Positions 8,060 to 15,859 of a stretch of DNA of 34,552 bases are shown piece by piece (the first letter of the stretch is position 1; the number at the start of each line of letters is the position of its first letter). This stretch comes from Desulfobacteraceae bacterium (GTDB lineage: Bacteria; Desulfobacterota; Desulfobacteria; Desulfobacterales; Desulfosarcinaceae). The notes beneath the pieces were generated by a model. That model worked only from the letters and a program-made list of their open reading frames with translations. It searched no databases and was not told the DNA's origin. The stretch is taken from the NCBI GenBank assembly GCA_024230435.1, contig JAAERL010000215.1, forward strand, positions 1 through 34,552. Direction: 5' to 3'. A program made the translations under genes and the position numbers.

Positions 8060-9391
8060 TTAAAACGGCAGCATGCCGCGACCCAGGCCGCGCATACCCC
8101 CTTTGTTCAATTTTTTCATCATTTTCATAACTTGGGTATAATTTTTCAATAGCCGGTTAACGTCTTGAACTGTTGTGCCGCTGCCTTTTGAAATCCGGCG
8201 TCTTCGGCTGCCGCTAATAATCGCATGTTGGCGTCGTTCCTGGGGAGTCATCGAATTGATAATCGCCTCGATACGAACCAGTTCATTTTCGTCTACTTCA
8301 AAATTTTTCAACTGCTTGATTTTGCCTGCACCGGGGAGCATGCCCAAAAGATCGGTTAAAGAGCCCATTTTGCGCACTTGCCGCAACTGGTTGCGGAAAT
8401 CTTCCAAGGTAAATTGGTTTTTGCGCATTTTTTTTTCAATCTCGGCGGCATCTTTCTCATCTACCACAGCCTGGGCTTTTTCAATCATGGTGAGCACATC
8501 ACCCATACCGAGAATGCGTGAGGCCATCCGATCCGGGTGAAACGTCTCAAAATCTTCAGGTTTTTCCCCAACGCCCACAAACTTGATTGGCTTTTGGGTG
8601 ATCGCTTTGATGGATAAAGCCGCACCGCCACGGGCGTCACCATCCATCTTGGTCAGCACGACACCGCCGATATCCACGGCATCGTTGAAGGCTTTGGCTA
8701 TGTTTACGGCATCCTGGCCGGTCATGGCGTCAGCAACCAAAAGGATGTCGGAGGGATTTACGGCTTGTTTGATGCTTTGCAGTTCCCCCATCAACTCTTG
8801 ATCAATATGTAAACGTCCGGCGGTATCGATCAGCACTGTGTCACAGCCTTGTTTTTGCGCCTCGACACGGGCTTTGATACAGATGTCCACCGGGTTCATG
8901 TCAGGGGTGGAATCAAATACCGGCACGCCGATTTGACTGCCGATTTTTTGCAATTGGTCAATAGCAGCCGGTCTGTAAACATCAGCGGGAACCAGGTAGG
9001 GTTTACGTCCTTTTTTACGCAGGAATACGGATAATTTGCCGCTAGTTGTCGTTTTACCGGACCCTTGAAGCCCAACCATCATCAGGGCCACTGGATGAGT
9101 TCCGGAAACGTTGAGCTCTTCGTGTGCGCCCCCCATCAGGTTCGTGAGCTCATCCTTTACGATTTTAACGACCTGCTGACCGGGCGTAAGGCTGGCCATT
9201 ACCTCCTGGCCTAAGGAGCGCTCTTTTATGCCGGCAATAAACTTTTTAACGACCTTGAAATGAACATCGGCCTCCAGAAGGGCCATGCGCACCTCCCGCA
9301 GACCATCGGAAATGTTTTTTTCCGTCAGTTTGCCGTGGCCTTTCAGGCGCTTAAAGGCCGAATCCAGTTTTTCGCTTAGATTGTCAAACAT
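8060..9391 (-). CDS. ffh: signal recognition particle GTPase Ffh
   Basis: Ffh (SRP54) binds signal sequences and the SRP RNA and delivers ribosomes to FtsY at the inner membrane. Order of parts from the ATG at 9391: four-helix N domain (MFDNLSEKLDSAFKRLKGHG), G domain with P-loop GLQGSGKTT near 107-115, DTAGR, TKMDGDARGG, and the GVGEKPEDFETFHP hinge. The methionine-rich M domain carries the RNA-binding GSRRRRISKGSGT and ends MKMMKKLNKGGMRGLGRGMLPF. The frame can be extended two codons to a TTG at 9397, but ATG 9391 matches the family start. It is the promoter-proximal gene of the minus-strand cluster. Confidence 0.97.
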   Translation of the reverse strand: MFDNLSEKLDSAFKRLKGHGKLTEKNISDGLREVRMALLEADVHFKVVKKFIAGIKERSLGQEVMASLTPGQQVVKIVKDELTNLMGGAHEELNVSGTHPVALMMVGLQGSGKTTTSGKLSVFLRKKGRKPYLVPADVYRPAAIDQLQKIGSQIGVPVFDSTPDMNPVDICIKARVEAQKQGCDTVLIDTAGRLHIDQELMGELQSIKQAVNPSDILLVADAMTGQDAVNIAKAFNDAVDIGGVVLTKMDGDARGGAALSIKAITQKPIKFVGVGEKPEDFETFHPDRMASRILGMGDVLTMIEKAQAVVDEKDAAEIEKKMRKNQFTLEDFRNQLRQVRKMGSLTDLLGMLPGAGKIKQLKNFEVDENELVRIEAIINSMTPQERRQHAIISGSRRRRISKGSGTTVQDVNRLLKNYTQVMKMMKKLNKGGMRGLGRGMLPF

Positions 9392-9582
9392 AATCAATTC
9401 ACTCGTTTTTTAAGCCATCTTGCTAAGAAATCCTTGAAAATAAATTGGATTGAATGATAAGTCAAGCAAAACAGGCAAAGCAGAGCCGGTGGGCTATCTG
9501 CCTGAATTTAAAACCGGCCGTGCTATAGCATCATTTTATAGAGGGAGCAAGCCAATAGCTCCAAGAACCAAGATTTTTAGAA

Positions 9583-9588
9583 TATAAT
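9583..9588 (+). promoter_or_regulatory. consensus -10 box directly before rlmN
   Basis: A perfect TATAAT ends 6 bases before the rlmN ATG at 9595, and no Shine-Dalgarno sequence is seen there. If used, transcription would begin at or very near the A of the ATG, giving a leaderless message. No good -35 is visible at 16-18 bases upstream, so this rests on the -10 alone. Confidence 0.35.
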
Positions 9589-9594
9589 ATAACT

Positions 9595-10644
9595 ATGGAT
9601 GCAACAACATCAAAAAAAGATATCAAATCGTTTAGCCGGGATGAGCTCATGCAGTGGCTCGATGATATGGGCATCCGGCCTTTCCGGACAGATCAGATTC
9701 TCAAATGGATCTATTTGCGTCTTTCGGACAGCTTTTCCCAAATGACGGATTTGCGTAAAGATGTCCGCCAATTATTAGACCAGTCCTTTACCATAGGCCG
9801 TTTGAAGACAGCCAAGGTGCTCACATCCACTGACGGCTCCCGAAAGTTTTTATTTGAACTGGCGGATGGGCAAACCATTGAAAGCGTCTTGATACCCGAA
9901 CAGGATCATTTCACCCTGTGTCTTTCAAGCCAGGTGGGCTGCGCACAAGGCTGCAAATTTTGCCTTACCGCCAAAAGCGGGTTCATACGAAACCTGACAG
10001 CCGCTGAAATAATCGGACAAATCTGGGAAGTGCGCAAACAAATGGATGCGCCCGGTTTGCTGACCAACCTGGTTTTTATGGGTATGGGTGAACCCCTGGC
10101 CAATCTGCGCCAGCTTATATCCGCACTATCCGTAATTACCAATGCAAACTGGGGCATGAAGATCTCCAGCCGGCGCATAACCGTTTCAACCGCCGGGCTG
10201 GCCCCCCGCATCCCGGAGCTGGGACAAGCGGTGAAAGTGAATCTGGCTGTTTCACTCAACGCAGTGGATGATCAAACCCGCACCCGCTTGATGCCCATTA
10301 ACCGTAAATATCCCATTTCGGCGCTTCTGGACGCCTGCCGCCGGTTTCCCCTGCCCGCGCGGCGCAAGATTACCTTCGAGTATATATTGATGAAAGATGT
10401 AAATGATTCCATGCAACACGCTTCGCGGCTTGTAAACTTGCTCAGTTGCGTAAACGCGAAAATCAACCTGATCCCCTTCAACGAATATGAAGGCAGCGAT
10501 TTTAAACGGCCTGCCGAAGAGCGTATCCAGGAATTTCAAGCTTTCCTGATCAAAAAACATTTCACCAGTATCGTCAGATACAGCAAGGGCCAGGATATTA
10601 TGGCCGCTTGCGGCCAGTTGCGCGGAGCAGTCACGAAATCATAA
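9595..10644 (+). CDS. rlmN: dual-specificity 23S rRNA/tRNA adenine-C2 methyltransferase
   Basis: RlmN is a radical-SAM enzyme that makes 2-methyladenosine at 23S A2503 and tRNA A37. The N-terminal HhH-like domain (RDELMQWLDDMGIRPFRTDQILKWIY) is followed by LCLSSQVGC. The cluster-binding CxxxCxxC lies at Cys116, Cys120 and Cys123. The methyl-carrier pair of the family corresponds to Cys109 and Cys339 (MAACGQLRGA). GMGEPLAN and the ISSRRITVSTAG block are present, and the 349 residues are typical. The ATG at 9595 is supported by the normal N-terminal domain, although there is no ribosome binding site. Its 3' end overlaps the convergent gene by 14 bases. Confidence 0.96.
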   Translation: MDATTSKKDIKSFSRDELMQWLDDMGIRPFRTDQILKWIYLRLSDSFSQMTDLRKDVRQLLDQSFTIGRLKTAKVLTSTDGSRKFLFELADGQTIESVLIPEQDHFTLCLSSQVGCAQGCKFCLTAKSGFIRNLTAAEIIGQIWEVRKQMDAPGLLTNLVFMGMGEPLANLRQLISALSVITNANWGMKISSRRITVSTAGLAPRIPELGQAVKVNLAVSLNAVDDQTRTRLMPINRKYPISALLDACRRFPLPARRKITFEYILMKDVNDSMQHASRLVNLLSCVNAKINLIPFNEYEGSDFKRPAEERIQEFQAFLIKKHFTSIVRYSKGQDIMAACGQLRGAVTKS

Positions 10645-11641
10645 AACGTTTAGCTTCTTTGGGCAAAACAGGCAGCACCGAGATGCTTTCATCTTTTTCA
10701 GGCCCTGAAATTTTCACACACACAGTGGAGGTTTCAGATACTTTGCAATAACCGGCGCAGATCGATGCCGCTAAAAAAAGCATCTCCTTTGAGCCGCCGC
10801 CGGGCATGATCACCATGGGGCCGGGATGATTTTGCACTTTAAGCGCCATATCGGTTTGCGGATCAAAATACCGGCTCATATGTTCATTGTCTTGTTTTGT
10901 GCGGCCGATGATTATTTTGGTCTGAGGGTCCAATCGCATATGACGGCCGTGCTTTAGCAGGTGCAATTCATTTATGCGCTGTTGTGATTCGTGGTCCAAA
11001 AGGTCTCTGAGCCGCGTTGAATAATTTTTATCCGTCAAGAGGCATCCGCCGGCAGGTGAGGGGTAATCTTTAACACCGTATTGAGCAGCCAGCATAATTT
11101 GTGGTTTACGTGAACGCCCACTTAATTTCAGCAGCCTTTGCCGGTCAACCATACCGGATTGCTCCATGGCTGTCTCCGGCAGCTTTCCGGCGCTTAGCGG
11201 GCGAAGGATTTTATCAGCAAACCCTGAATGCTTGGCAACATAGCGCAATGAATTACCGTTTTGGGACATGGGGCGCTGGCCCATCACTTCACCACTGAAT
11301 AGAAAATCAAAGCCGTGGTCCTGCATAAATTCTCCTGCCTTGCGAAACATCAGGGCATGGCAATCCATGCACGGATTCATGTTTTTACCATATCCGGCGG
11401 GCGGCGCTTTAAGCATTTCCAAATACTCAGGTGTTATATCCCGGATATGTAATTCAATCTTGTTTTGCTTGGCTGCCTTAATGGCCTTTTCGGCATCAAA
11501 AAACGGGGTTTCAAAAGTGATCCATTCCACATGAATGTTTTGTTCCCGAAGAACAAGCGCGGAAAGGATACTGTCCAAACCGCCGGAGCAAAGCCCTAAA
11601 GCACGAGGCCGGACACAACTGTCAGAACTATCAGAAGTCAT
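10631..11641 (-). CDS. PP-loop tRNA-thiolation-like protein with [4Fe-4S]-type cysteine triad
   Basis: An ATP-pyrophosphatase-domain protein related to the ThiI/MnmA/TtuA group, widespread in anaerobes and often labelled tRNA 4-thiouridine or 2-thiouridine synthase-like. The PP-loop is SGGLDS at 19-24. Three cysteines, C91 and C94 in NPCMDCHALM and C200 in PSPAGGCLL, match the cluster-binding triad of iron-sulfur-dependent tRNA thiolases. The C-terminal third (KIIIGRTKQDNEHMSRYF...PGPMVIMPGG) resembles the DUF814/NFACT-R-like domain of this family. The precise modified nucleotide is not deducible. It converges with rlmN and overlaps it by 14 bases. The 336-residue length is normal for the family. 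Confidence 0.85.
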   Translation of the reverse strand: MTSDSSDSCVRPRALGLCSGGLDSILSALVLREQNIHVEWITFETPFFDAEKAIKAAKQNKIELHIRDITPEYLEMLKAPPAGYGKNMNPCMDCHALMFRKAGEFMQDHGFDFLFSGEVMGQRPMSQNGNSLRYVAKHSGFADKILRPLSAGKLPETAMEQSGMVDRQRLLKLSGRSRKPQIMLAAQYGVKDYPSPAGGCLLTDKNYSTRLRDLLDHESQQRINELHLLKHGRHMRLDPQTKIIIGRTKQDNEHMSRYFDPQTDMALKVQNHPGPMVIMPGGGSKEMLFLAASICAGYCKVSETSTVCVKISGPEKDESISVLPVLPKEAKRFMIS

Positions 11642-12410
11642 ATTGCTAAAACCTTGTATTTAAATTTTCTTTTAAACCGATTACTTAGAATTTTTTGCTT
11701 ATATTTTTCCGTTAATTATTTCATAAAAGCGTGGACGCGCCGGACAGCCTTCCAGGCTTCGGACCAGCAAATTCGCTCCTGTTCAAACGCCAATACCTCC
11801 AACATGCGTCAATACCTCCAACATGCAAATAACTTCCAGGCTAACACGACCGCATTCTGCTTAACAGGCTTGCCTGTAGTTGGCAACCCGTTTTCATGCC
11901 AGGCCCAGGTCAATCGGTTTGGCGCACCGGCTCAAGGCTGGCGGAGCTTGTACATGCCCGGTCAAGTGTAAATTCCAGGGCCATTTTAAAAAATACTTGA
12001 TTTAATAACTAATATTGTTTAGTAATTTGCCTCGTTCCATCTTTTTTTTATAGTTTGACGGCAAAAGACAGCAACCCGTAGTGGCCGGATTCGATTCAAA
12101 TCCGGTATATCTCAGAATTTATGATTTCAACGAAATGGCGATACTCGGGGGCAATCAATTGCCGGATATTAAATCTGAAATCTTAATGTTGTTGAAATAG
12201 TTTTTTAGTTTTAATTGTTGCACGGAACTGGAATTGGTGTTGAGCCGGGAGAATTTATGGTGCAGATTACCGGACGGCGGCGTTTAAAGCAAAAGTCCGT
12301 TAATATAATGAAGTAGCATCAATTTGCCTTCCTCCACTGACCCTGACGGTCCGGTGGTGTGCTATATCTTCCATTTCTCACCCGAACAGCATTTTTTAAC
12401 AGGCTTTTAT
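11642..12410. other. 769-bp stretch without a supported gene
   Basis: No frame here has both a ribosome binding site and protein-like composition. The 105-codon frame at 11654-11971 does not look like a real protein. Visible structure: a 19-bp direct repeat CAATACCTCCAACATGC(G/A)(T/A) at about 11790-11828; a GC-richer block at 11740-11980 that reads like structured non-coding DNA on the minus strand; and a 7-bp-stem hairpin CCGGATT/AATCCGG at 12085-12105. A group II intron or insertion-sequence remnant is possible but not shown. Confidence 0.4.
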
Positions 12411-12567
12411 GGCGATTGGCGGAAAAGAATATACCAGATTGAGCAGGATTTTTTTTCGTATTCAAGGCGTGCCAAAGTTTGCATACTTAACGTATTCGGG
12501 CTTTGGCATAACGCAGAAGACGGGAAAAAAGACATACGAGATGGTATATTCTTTAACAAAAATCGCC
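12411..12567 (-). repeat. foldback element family 1, copy 2 (complete, 157 bp)
   Basis: The element runs from GGCGATTGGCGGAAAAG to AATCGCC and can fold back along nearly its whole length: GGCGATT with AATCGCC, TATACCA with TGGTATA, TTCGTATTC-side with the GAAGACGG-side, and GCCAAAG with CTTTGGC around a central loop. It is inverted relative to the copy at 15692-15848, has the same 157-bp length, and differs from it at about a dozen positions by eye. The flanks in element orientation are TTA and ATA. Confidence 0.9.
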
Positions 12568-12728
12568 TAAGACCCCGGTAATATATTAATACGGCTTGGT
12601 TGGGCATTTACGCTGGGTCTTTTATCGTCTTTTAAGATTACAGGTCCAACGCTGCTTCATTCGAAATTAATTTTAGTATTTCACACCAAATATTCTCACC
12701 TTACAATTGCAGGTTGCATTTGGCACTC
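12568..12728. other. short gap, nothing recognised
   Basis: AT-rich sequence between the foldback element and the decayed small frame. No gene, hairpin or promoter is supported. Confidence 0.5.
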
Positions 12729-12897
12729 TTAATCCTCATGATTGTCAAAAGGAACTTCAGCTAAAGAGCGAATATCTTAATCTTTCCGCTTCCGGTTTTA
12801 AGGATCGAATTTGACCTGTTTATTGCGGGTCTTTGATATCATCGCCTATTACAATAACATTATGATAAGTATCCGTATCAATCATCCTCATTCTCAT
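12729..12897 (-). pseudogene. possible decayed small gene after the 379-residue gene
   Basis: An ATG at 12897 overlaps the stop of the upstream gene as ATGA. It reads MRMRMIDTDTYHNVIVIGDD then IKDPQ and stops. Protein-like sequence continues in other frames: GQIRSLKPEAERLRYSLFS, then DIRSLAEVPFDNHED ending in TAA at 12729-12731. Restoring two frame changes would give a product of roughly 50-55 residues, translationally coupled to the larger gene. It may also be a real 25-residue peptide or chance; similarity to a known family is not recognised. Confidence 0.3.
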
Positions 12898-14033
12898 TTT
12901 TTTAGATTATAAGGACCAAGTCCCAAAATTTCTTCCACTTTTGGATTTTGTTCGTATGTTTTTTCATGATCATAATCCCCTTCTTTTTTGGCTGTTGGAT
13001 CCTGTACTTCTTGCGGCGGATTGCCTGTGCCCGTTTGGCCTGTTGCGGCTGTCTTGCTTGAATTCTGCGAATTGTTTGCGCCTTTTTTGCCATTGTTATT
13101 TTTGACTTCTGTTGGGTTCTGTACTTTTTGCGTCGGATTGCCTTTGTTCGTTGGGCCGGGTACGGTGGTTGTTACGGGTATGTTGCCTGGTGTTACGGAT
13201 GTGTTGCCTGTTGCTGCTGTTCCTGATGTGTTGCCTGTTGCTGCTGTGTTGTTTTTGTTGTCTGTTGCTGGGTCTTGCGAATCTTCTACTTTCTCAGAAC
13301 CATTTTCATCGGGAGAGGTTTCAGGAGATTTGCTTTTAAATTTATTTGTGAATTTTTTCCATTTAGGCAGTTCCGATTCCGCTATAGTTTTTTTATCATC
13401 TTCAATTCTACCGGATCTGTAGTATGTTATGTTTGATGTTTGAGAATTTTTGATTAATTTATGAATTTTAGGAAATTTTTTGACCAATTCTTCTTTATCA
13501 TCTTTTTTGACTGTCCAGGTGGCATTAGGATTAAATTTTATATCGCATGGTTTACCCTCTTTATCAATTATTGACATTTCGGATACAGTATATTTTACAT
13601 CATTTTCTAGTGTGATTTGTTCTCCGATATCAATTTCTTCCTTTGCATCCTTCAAATTTTTCAATTTTAAGGTTAAGTTAGCTGGCGGATTTTTTCCGTC
13701 AATTAAATCGGGATGTTTAACCAAGTACTCTTTTAATACCTCTTGAATTGAGCTTTTGTCCGTCATGTCAAGCTCTATTATGTGGGCCATCTTTTTTAAA
13801 TGAACCTCACCTGGACCCAGTACCTGTGCGGATTTGTTTTTTGCCTTCGGTGGAGGATTGGAATCACTGGGCAACGATGACACATTCGACATCCCTGCCA
13901 TATTATTTTTAGGACGGTAGTCTGTTGGTATAGCTCCCTCTGATTTTGAAAATTCTATTTTTTCGTCTCCTAATCGTACTGGTGGTCCTGCTCCTGTTGG
14001 TGGTGGTGGTGGTGCTGAACTTGCACGGTACAT
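12894..14033 (-). CDS. unknown proline/asparagine/threonine-rich low-complexity protein
   Basis: A 379-residue protein with no recognised family. GAGGAGAT lies about 8 bases before the ATG, so translation is likely. The N-terminus is a proline cluster (APPPPPTGAGPP) without a signal peptide. Residues about 75-220 look folded: HIIELDMTDKSSIQEVLKEY, LTLKLKNLKDAKEEIDIGEQ, and a strand-rich part up to ITYYRSGRIEDDK. The C-terminal 150 residues are disordered, with repeated TAATGNTSGTAATGNTS, two GNPTQKVQNPTEVK/GNPPQEVQDPTAKK units, and many Asn, Thr and Gly. The codon use is AT-richer than in the neighbouring housekeeping genes. A secreted effector or surface-attached protein is conceivable but unproven. 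It lies inside the segment bounded by inverted foldback elements. Confidence 0.7.
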   Translation of the reverse strand: MYRASSAPPPPPTGAGPPVRLGDEKIEFSKSEGAIPTDYRPKNNMAGMSNVSSLPSDSNPPPKAKNKSAQVLGPGEVHLKKMAHIIELDMTDKSSIQEVLKEYLVKHPDLIDGKNPPANLTLKLKNLKDAKEEIDIGEQITLENDVKYTVSEMSIIDKEGKPCDIKFNPNATWTVKKDDKEELVKKFPKIHKLIKNSQTSNITYYRSGRIEDDKKTIAESELPKWKKFTNKFKSKSPETSPDENGSEKVEDSQDPATDNKNNTAATGNTSGTAATGNTSVTPGNIPVTTTVPGPTNKGNPTQKVQNPTEVKNNNGKKGANNSQNSSKTAATGQTGTGNPPQEVQDPTAKKEGDYDHEKTYEQNPKVEEILGLGPYNLKK

Positions 14034-14544
14034 CTTCCAATCTCCTCAATTTTAAATATTAGCAATGCGTCATTCGCAACAGCGGCTACTCTGATCTTTC
14101 TATTAAGTATAAAAGCCAACAAACCTATTAACAAGCATTATTCATGCCAATCTTATTATTTCAAAGAGTTACCCTAAATACAGGACAAATTAAGCAAATT
14201 TAATGGCAACATAATTGGAAGATTGGATAGCAGGAGGCAACTTAGTTGCAAGGTCGAATTTTCGTGCGGTTAAATCCAATGGCCTTAATTGCACGAATCG
14301 TTGCGGCAAGGGCAAAATTTTTTTAACATGGTATTTTTAACATGATAATAGCGTGATAGGATTGCAGGAGGGATTTTGGTCCTCAAAATTCGCCAAATTC
14401 CGTGCGCAAACTTAAAAATTAGAGCGCATTGACCATGCCCGCGGGGTAAAAAAACAAAAATGATTTATTGACGTATTGCTGTTAAAAAAGTGATAAAGCG
14501 ATTCATCCCGGCAATAATTTGCCGGTAATTTTAGCTGAAAAATC
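14034..14544. other. 511-bp spacer with weak relics
   Basis: Divergent spacer between the low-complexity gene and the cysteine-rich gene; no gene is supported. A sequence from 14358 (AGGATTGCAGGAGGGATTTT) resembles 98 onwards. A perfect 7-bp hairpin, CCGGCAA/TTGCCGG, sits at 14508-14525. On the minus strand at about 14495-14543 a relic reads FSAKITGKLLPG, similar to ARITGNLLPS encoded at about 31965-32000. The TTGACG at 14468-14473 has no good -10. Confidence 0.4.
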
Positions 14545-14568
14545 GTGAACACCAAAAAGGTTTTCAAA

Positions 14569-14763
14569 ATGATAAACTGCAAGCACTGCGGTTCAAATTC
14601 AACTTGTTATCAATGTCAAAAACACAAAATCCGCTTCTGCGATCAGTGTATCAGGTGCGTTGACCCGAATCTGTATTGCAAGTTCAGACCATCGTGTGTC
14701 ATTGCATTTCTTGAAAAAGAAAGGAAAAACGGTAAAATTTCGAAAATTAGCAGTAAATCATAA
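14569..14763 (+). CDS. small cysteine-rich, zinc-ribbon-like protein
   Basis: From ATG 14569 the product is 64 residues with nine cysteines, at positions 4, 7, 13, 16, 24, 27, 30, 37 and 43. They are arranged as CxxC pairs (CKHC, CYQC, CDQC plus CIRC spacing), which suggests one or two structural zinc sites. The C-terminus is lysine-rich. An AAAAGG stretch lies about 9 bases upstream of this ATG. A GTG at 14545 would add eight residues but has a poorer ribosome binding site. It ends 5 bases before the next gene, so the two are probably co-expressed. No family is recognised; protein or nucleic acid binding is only a guess from the fold type. Confidence 0.6.
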   Translation: MINCKHCGSNSTCYQCQKHKIRFCDQCIRCVDPNLYCKFRPSCVIAFLEKERKNGKISKISSKS

Positions 14764-14768
14764 ATAAA

Positions 14769-15692
14769 ATGAAACCACAAAATATCCCTGCAAATCAAAG
14801 TATAAAACAATTAGGCCACATTGATATCCATTCAGACCAGCAAACGGGACCACCTGTGAGCAATTTACAATCTGCCCCAACGGTTCAGCCAATGGCCCAT
14901 GTGGTTCATAATGATAGTTTTGCTTCACCACCTGTTTTACGCCTGTCATTTATTACTTCGGCAAAAACCAACAATGAAGCTTACCAAGCAAATTTTAGCG
15001 ATAGTGAAAGTGAAAGCGGCAGTTGGCATGGTTACTGTTCGCCTGATAACGAAAGCAACAATAACATTGATAGTGATAAAAATAGCAGCACTAATTTGGT
15101 TTTCAGCAAAACCGGATTGGATGATATTTACCAATTAAATATCAACAAAAACAGTAGCGGTAATAAGCTTACCTCCCCCAAAGAGGTATACAAGCAGGCA
15201 GTTGGCCATCTGGCGTTTGATAATGCCTTTGGAAAAGATTTTAAGAATAATCATATTTTCAGAATTTCTGATATTAAAAATTCCAATCTTGCCGACATTG
15301 GAGAAAAAGCTATCGATATAGCCAAAATACGCAATAAAGTAAAATCAACGTTAATCGCATTAACACCGAAGGATGAAGAAATGTTCCTGAAAGAAATAAA
15401 AAAAATGAATTTAGATTTATTAAAAAAATTTCAGGGAAAACCTTCAAAAATCAGGGAAAATTTTAAAACTTTTCTCAGCAAAAACCGCGATCAAACAACA
15501 AGCAACAGATATTTTGCGGCAGTTGTTAAAAAAGACAAATCCGGTTACAAATTAACTGATATGGGAGAAGCAAAAATCAAATATTCCAGCGAAGTTCTTC
15601 AAAGCCTGATTTTTGGCGATGTTCGCGGGCCTTATCACCTGGACACTTTAACAAGCTTAAAAAACAAAAAAATTTCCAACAATAAAACTTAG
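14769..15692 (+). CDS. unknown Asn/Ser/Lys-rich protein with basic helical C-terminus
   Basis: A 307-residue protein of no recognised family, 5 bases after the cysteine-rich gene. No clear ribosome binding site precedes ATG 14769, so translation may be coupled. Residues 1-115 are disordered: Gln/Asn-rich, then an acidic serine tract (SDSESESGSWHGY) and poly-Asn/Ser. The second half is helix-rich and basic (DIAKIRNKVKSTLIALTPKDEEMFLKEIKKMNLDLLKKF). The last part may form a small mixed domain (NRYFAAVVKKDKSGYKLTDMG). There is no signal peptide and no membrane segment. Its general plan, a disordered head plus a compact tail, resembles secreted effectors, but this is inference. The TAG stop is formed with the first G of the foldback element at 15692, so the native C-terminus may have been longer. 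Confidence 0.65.
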   Translation: MKPQNIPANQSIKQLGHIDIHSDQQTGPPVSNLQSAPTVQPMAHVVHNDSFASPPVLRLSFITSAKTNNEAYQANFSDSESESGSWHGYCSPDNESNNNIDSDKNSSTNLVFSKTGLDDIYQLNINKNSSGNKLTSPKEVYKQAVGHLAFDNAFGKDFKNNHIFRISDIKNSNLADIGEKAIDIAKIRNKVKSTLIALTPKDEEMFLKEIKKMNLDLLKKFQGKPSKIRENFKTFLSKNRDQTTSNRYFAAVVKKDKSGYKLTDMGEAKIKYSSEVLQSLIFGDVRGPYHLDTLTSLKNKKISNNKT

Positions 15693-15848
15693 GCGATTTC
15701 TGTTAAATAATATACCATCTTGCATGTCTTTTTTTCCGTCTTCTGTGTTATGCCAAAGCCCAAATACGTTAAGTATGCAAACTTTGGCATGCCTTGAAGA
15801 CGAAAAAAAATTCTGCCCAATATGGTATATTCTTTTCCGCCAATCGCC
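15692..15848 (+). repeat. foldback element family 1, copy 3 (complete, 157 bp)
   Basis: Begins GGCGATTTCTGTTAAATAAT and ends CTTTTCCGCCAATCGCC. The two halves are complementary (TATACCAT/ATGGTATA, GCCAAAG/CTTTGGC, CGTCTTC/GAAGACG) around AATACGTTAAGTATGC. It has the same length as copy 2 and is inverted relative to it. TTA is present directly on both sides (15689-15691 and 15849-15851), a candidate 3-bp target duplication. It forms the 3' end of the 307-residue gene. Confidence 0.9.
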
Positions 15849-15859
15849 TTAAGGCGATT
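15842..15859. repeat. 18-bp palindrome, two element ends joined head to head
   Basis: AATCGCCTTAAGGCGATT is perfectly self-complementary. The left half is the end of copy 3. The right half, AAGGCGATTTC, is the start of another family-1 end, after which similarity is lost within a few bases. It marks either a nested or deleted second element or a recombined junction. Confidence 0.7.

Noticed and set aside
11654-11971. 105-codon plus-strand frame
   Set aside because: No ribosome binding site, odd composition and a repeated 19-mer inside; not protein-like.
12085-12105. tRNA T-arm-like hairpin with GGATTCGATTC
   Set aside because: No acceptor, D or anticodon arms can be assembled around it.
12407-12607. 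66-codon minus-strand frame over foldback copy 2
   Set aside because: It translates the palindromic element; the reading is not kept in copy 3, so it is not a gene.
13112-13422. Leucine/valine-rich plus-strand frames opposite the 379-residue gene
   Set aside because: Shadow frames of the low-complexity Asn/Thr codons on the other strand.
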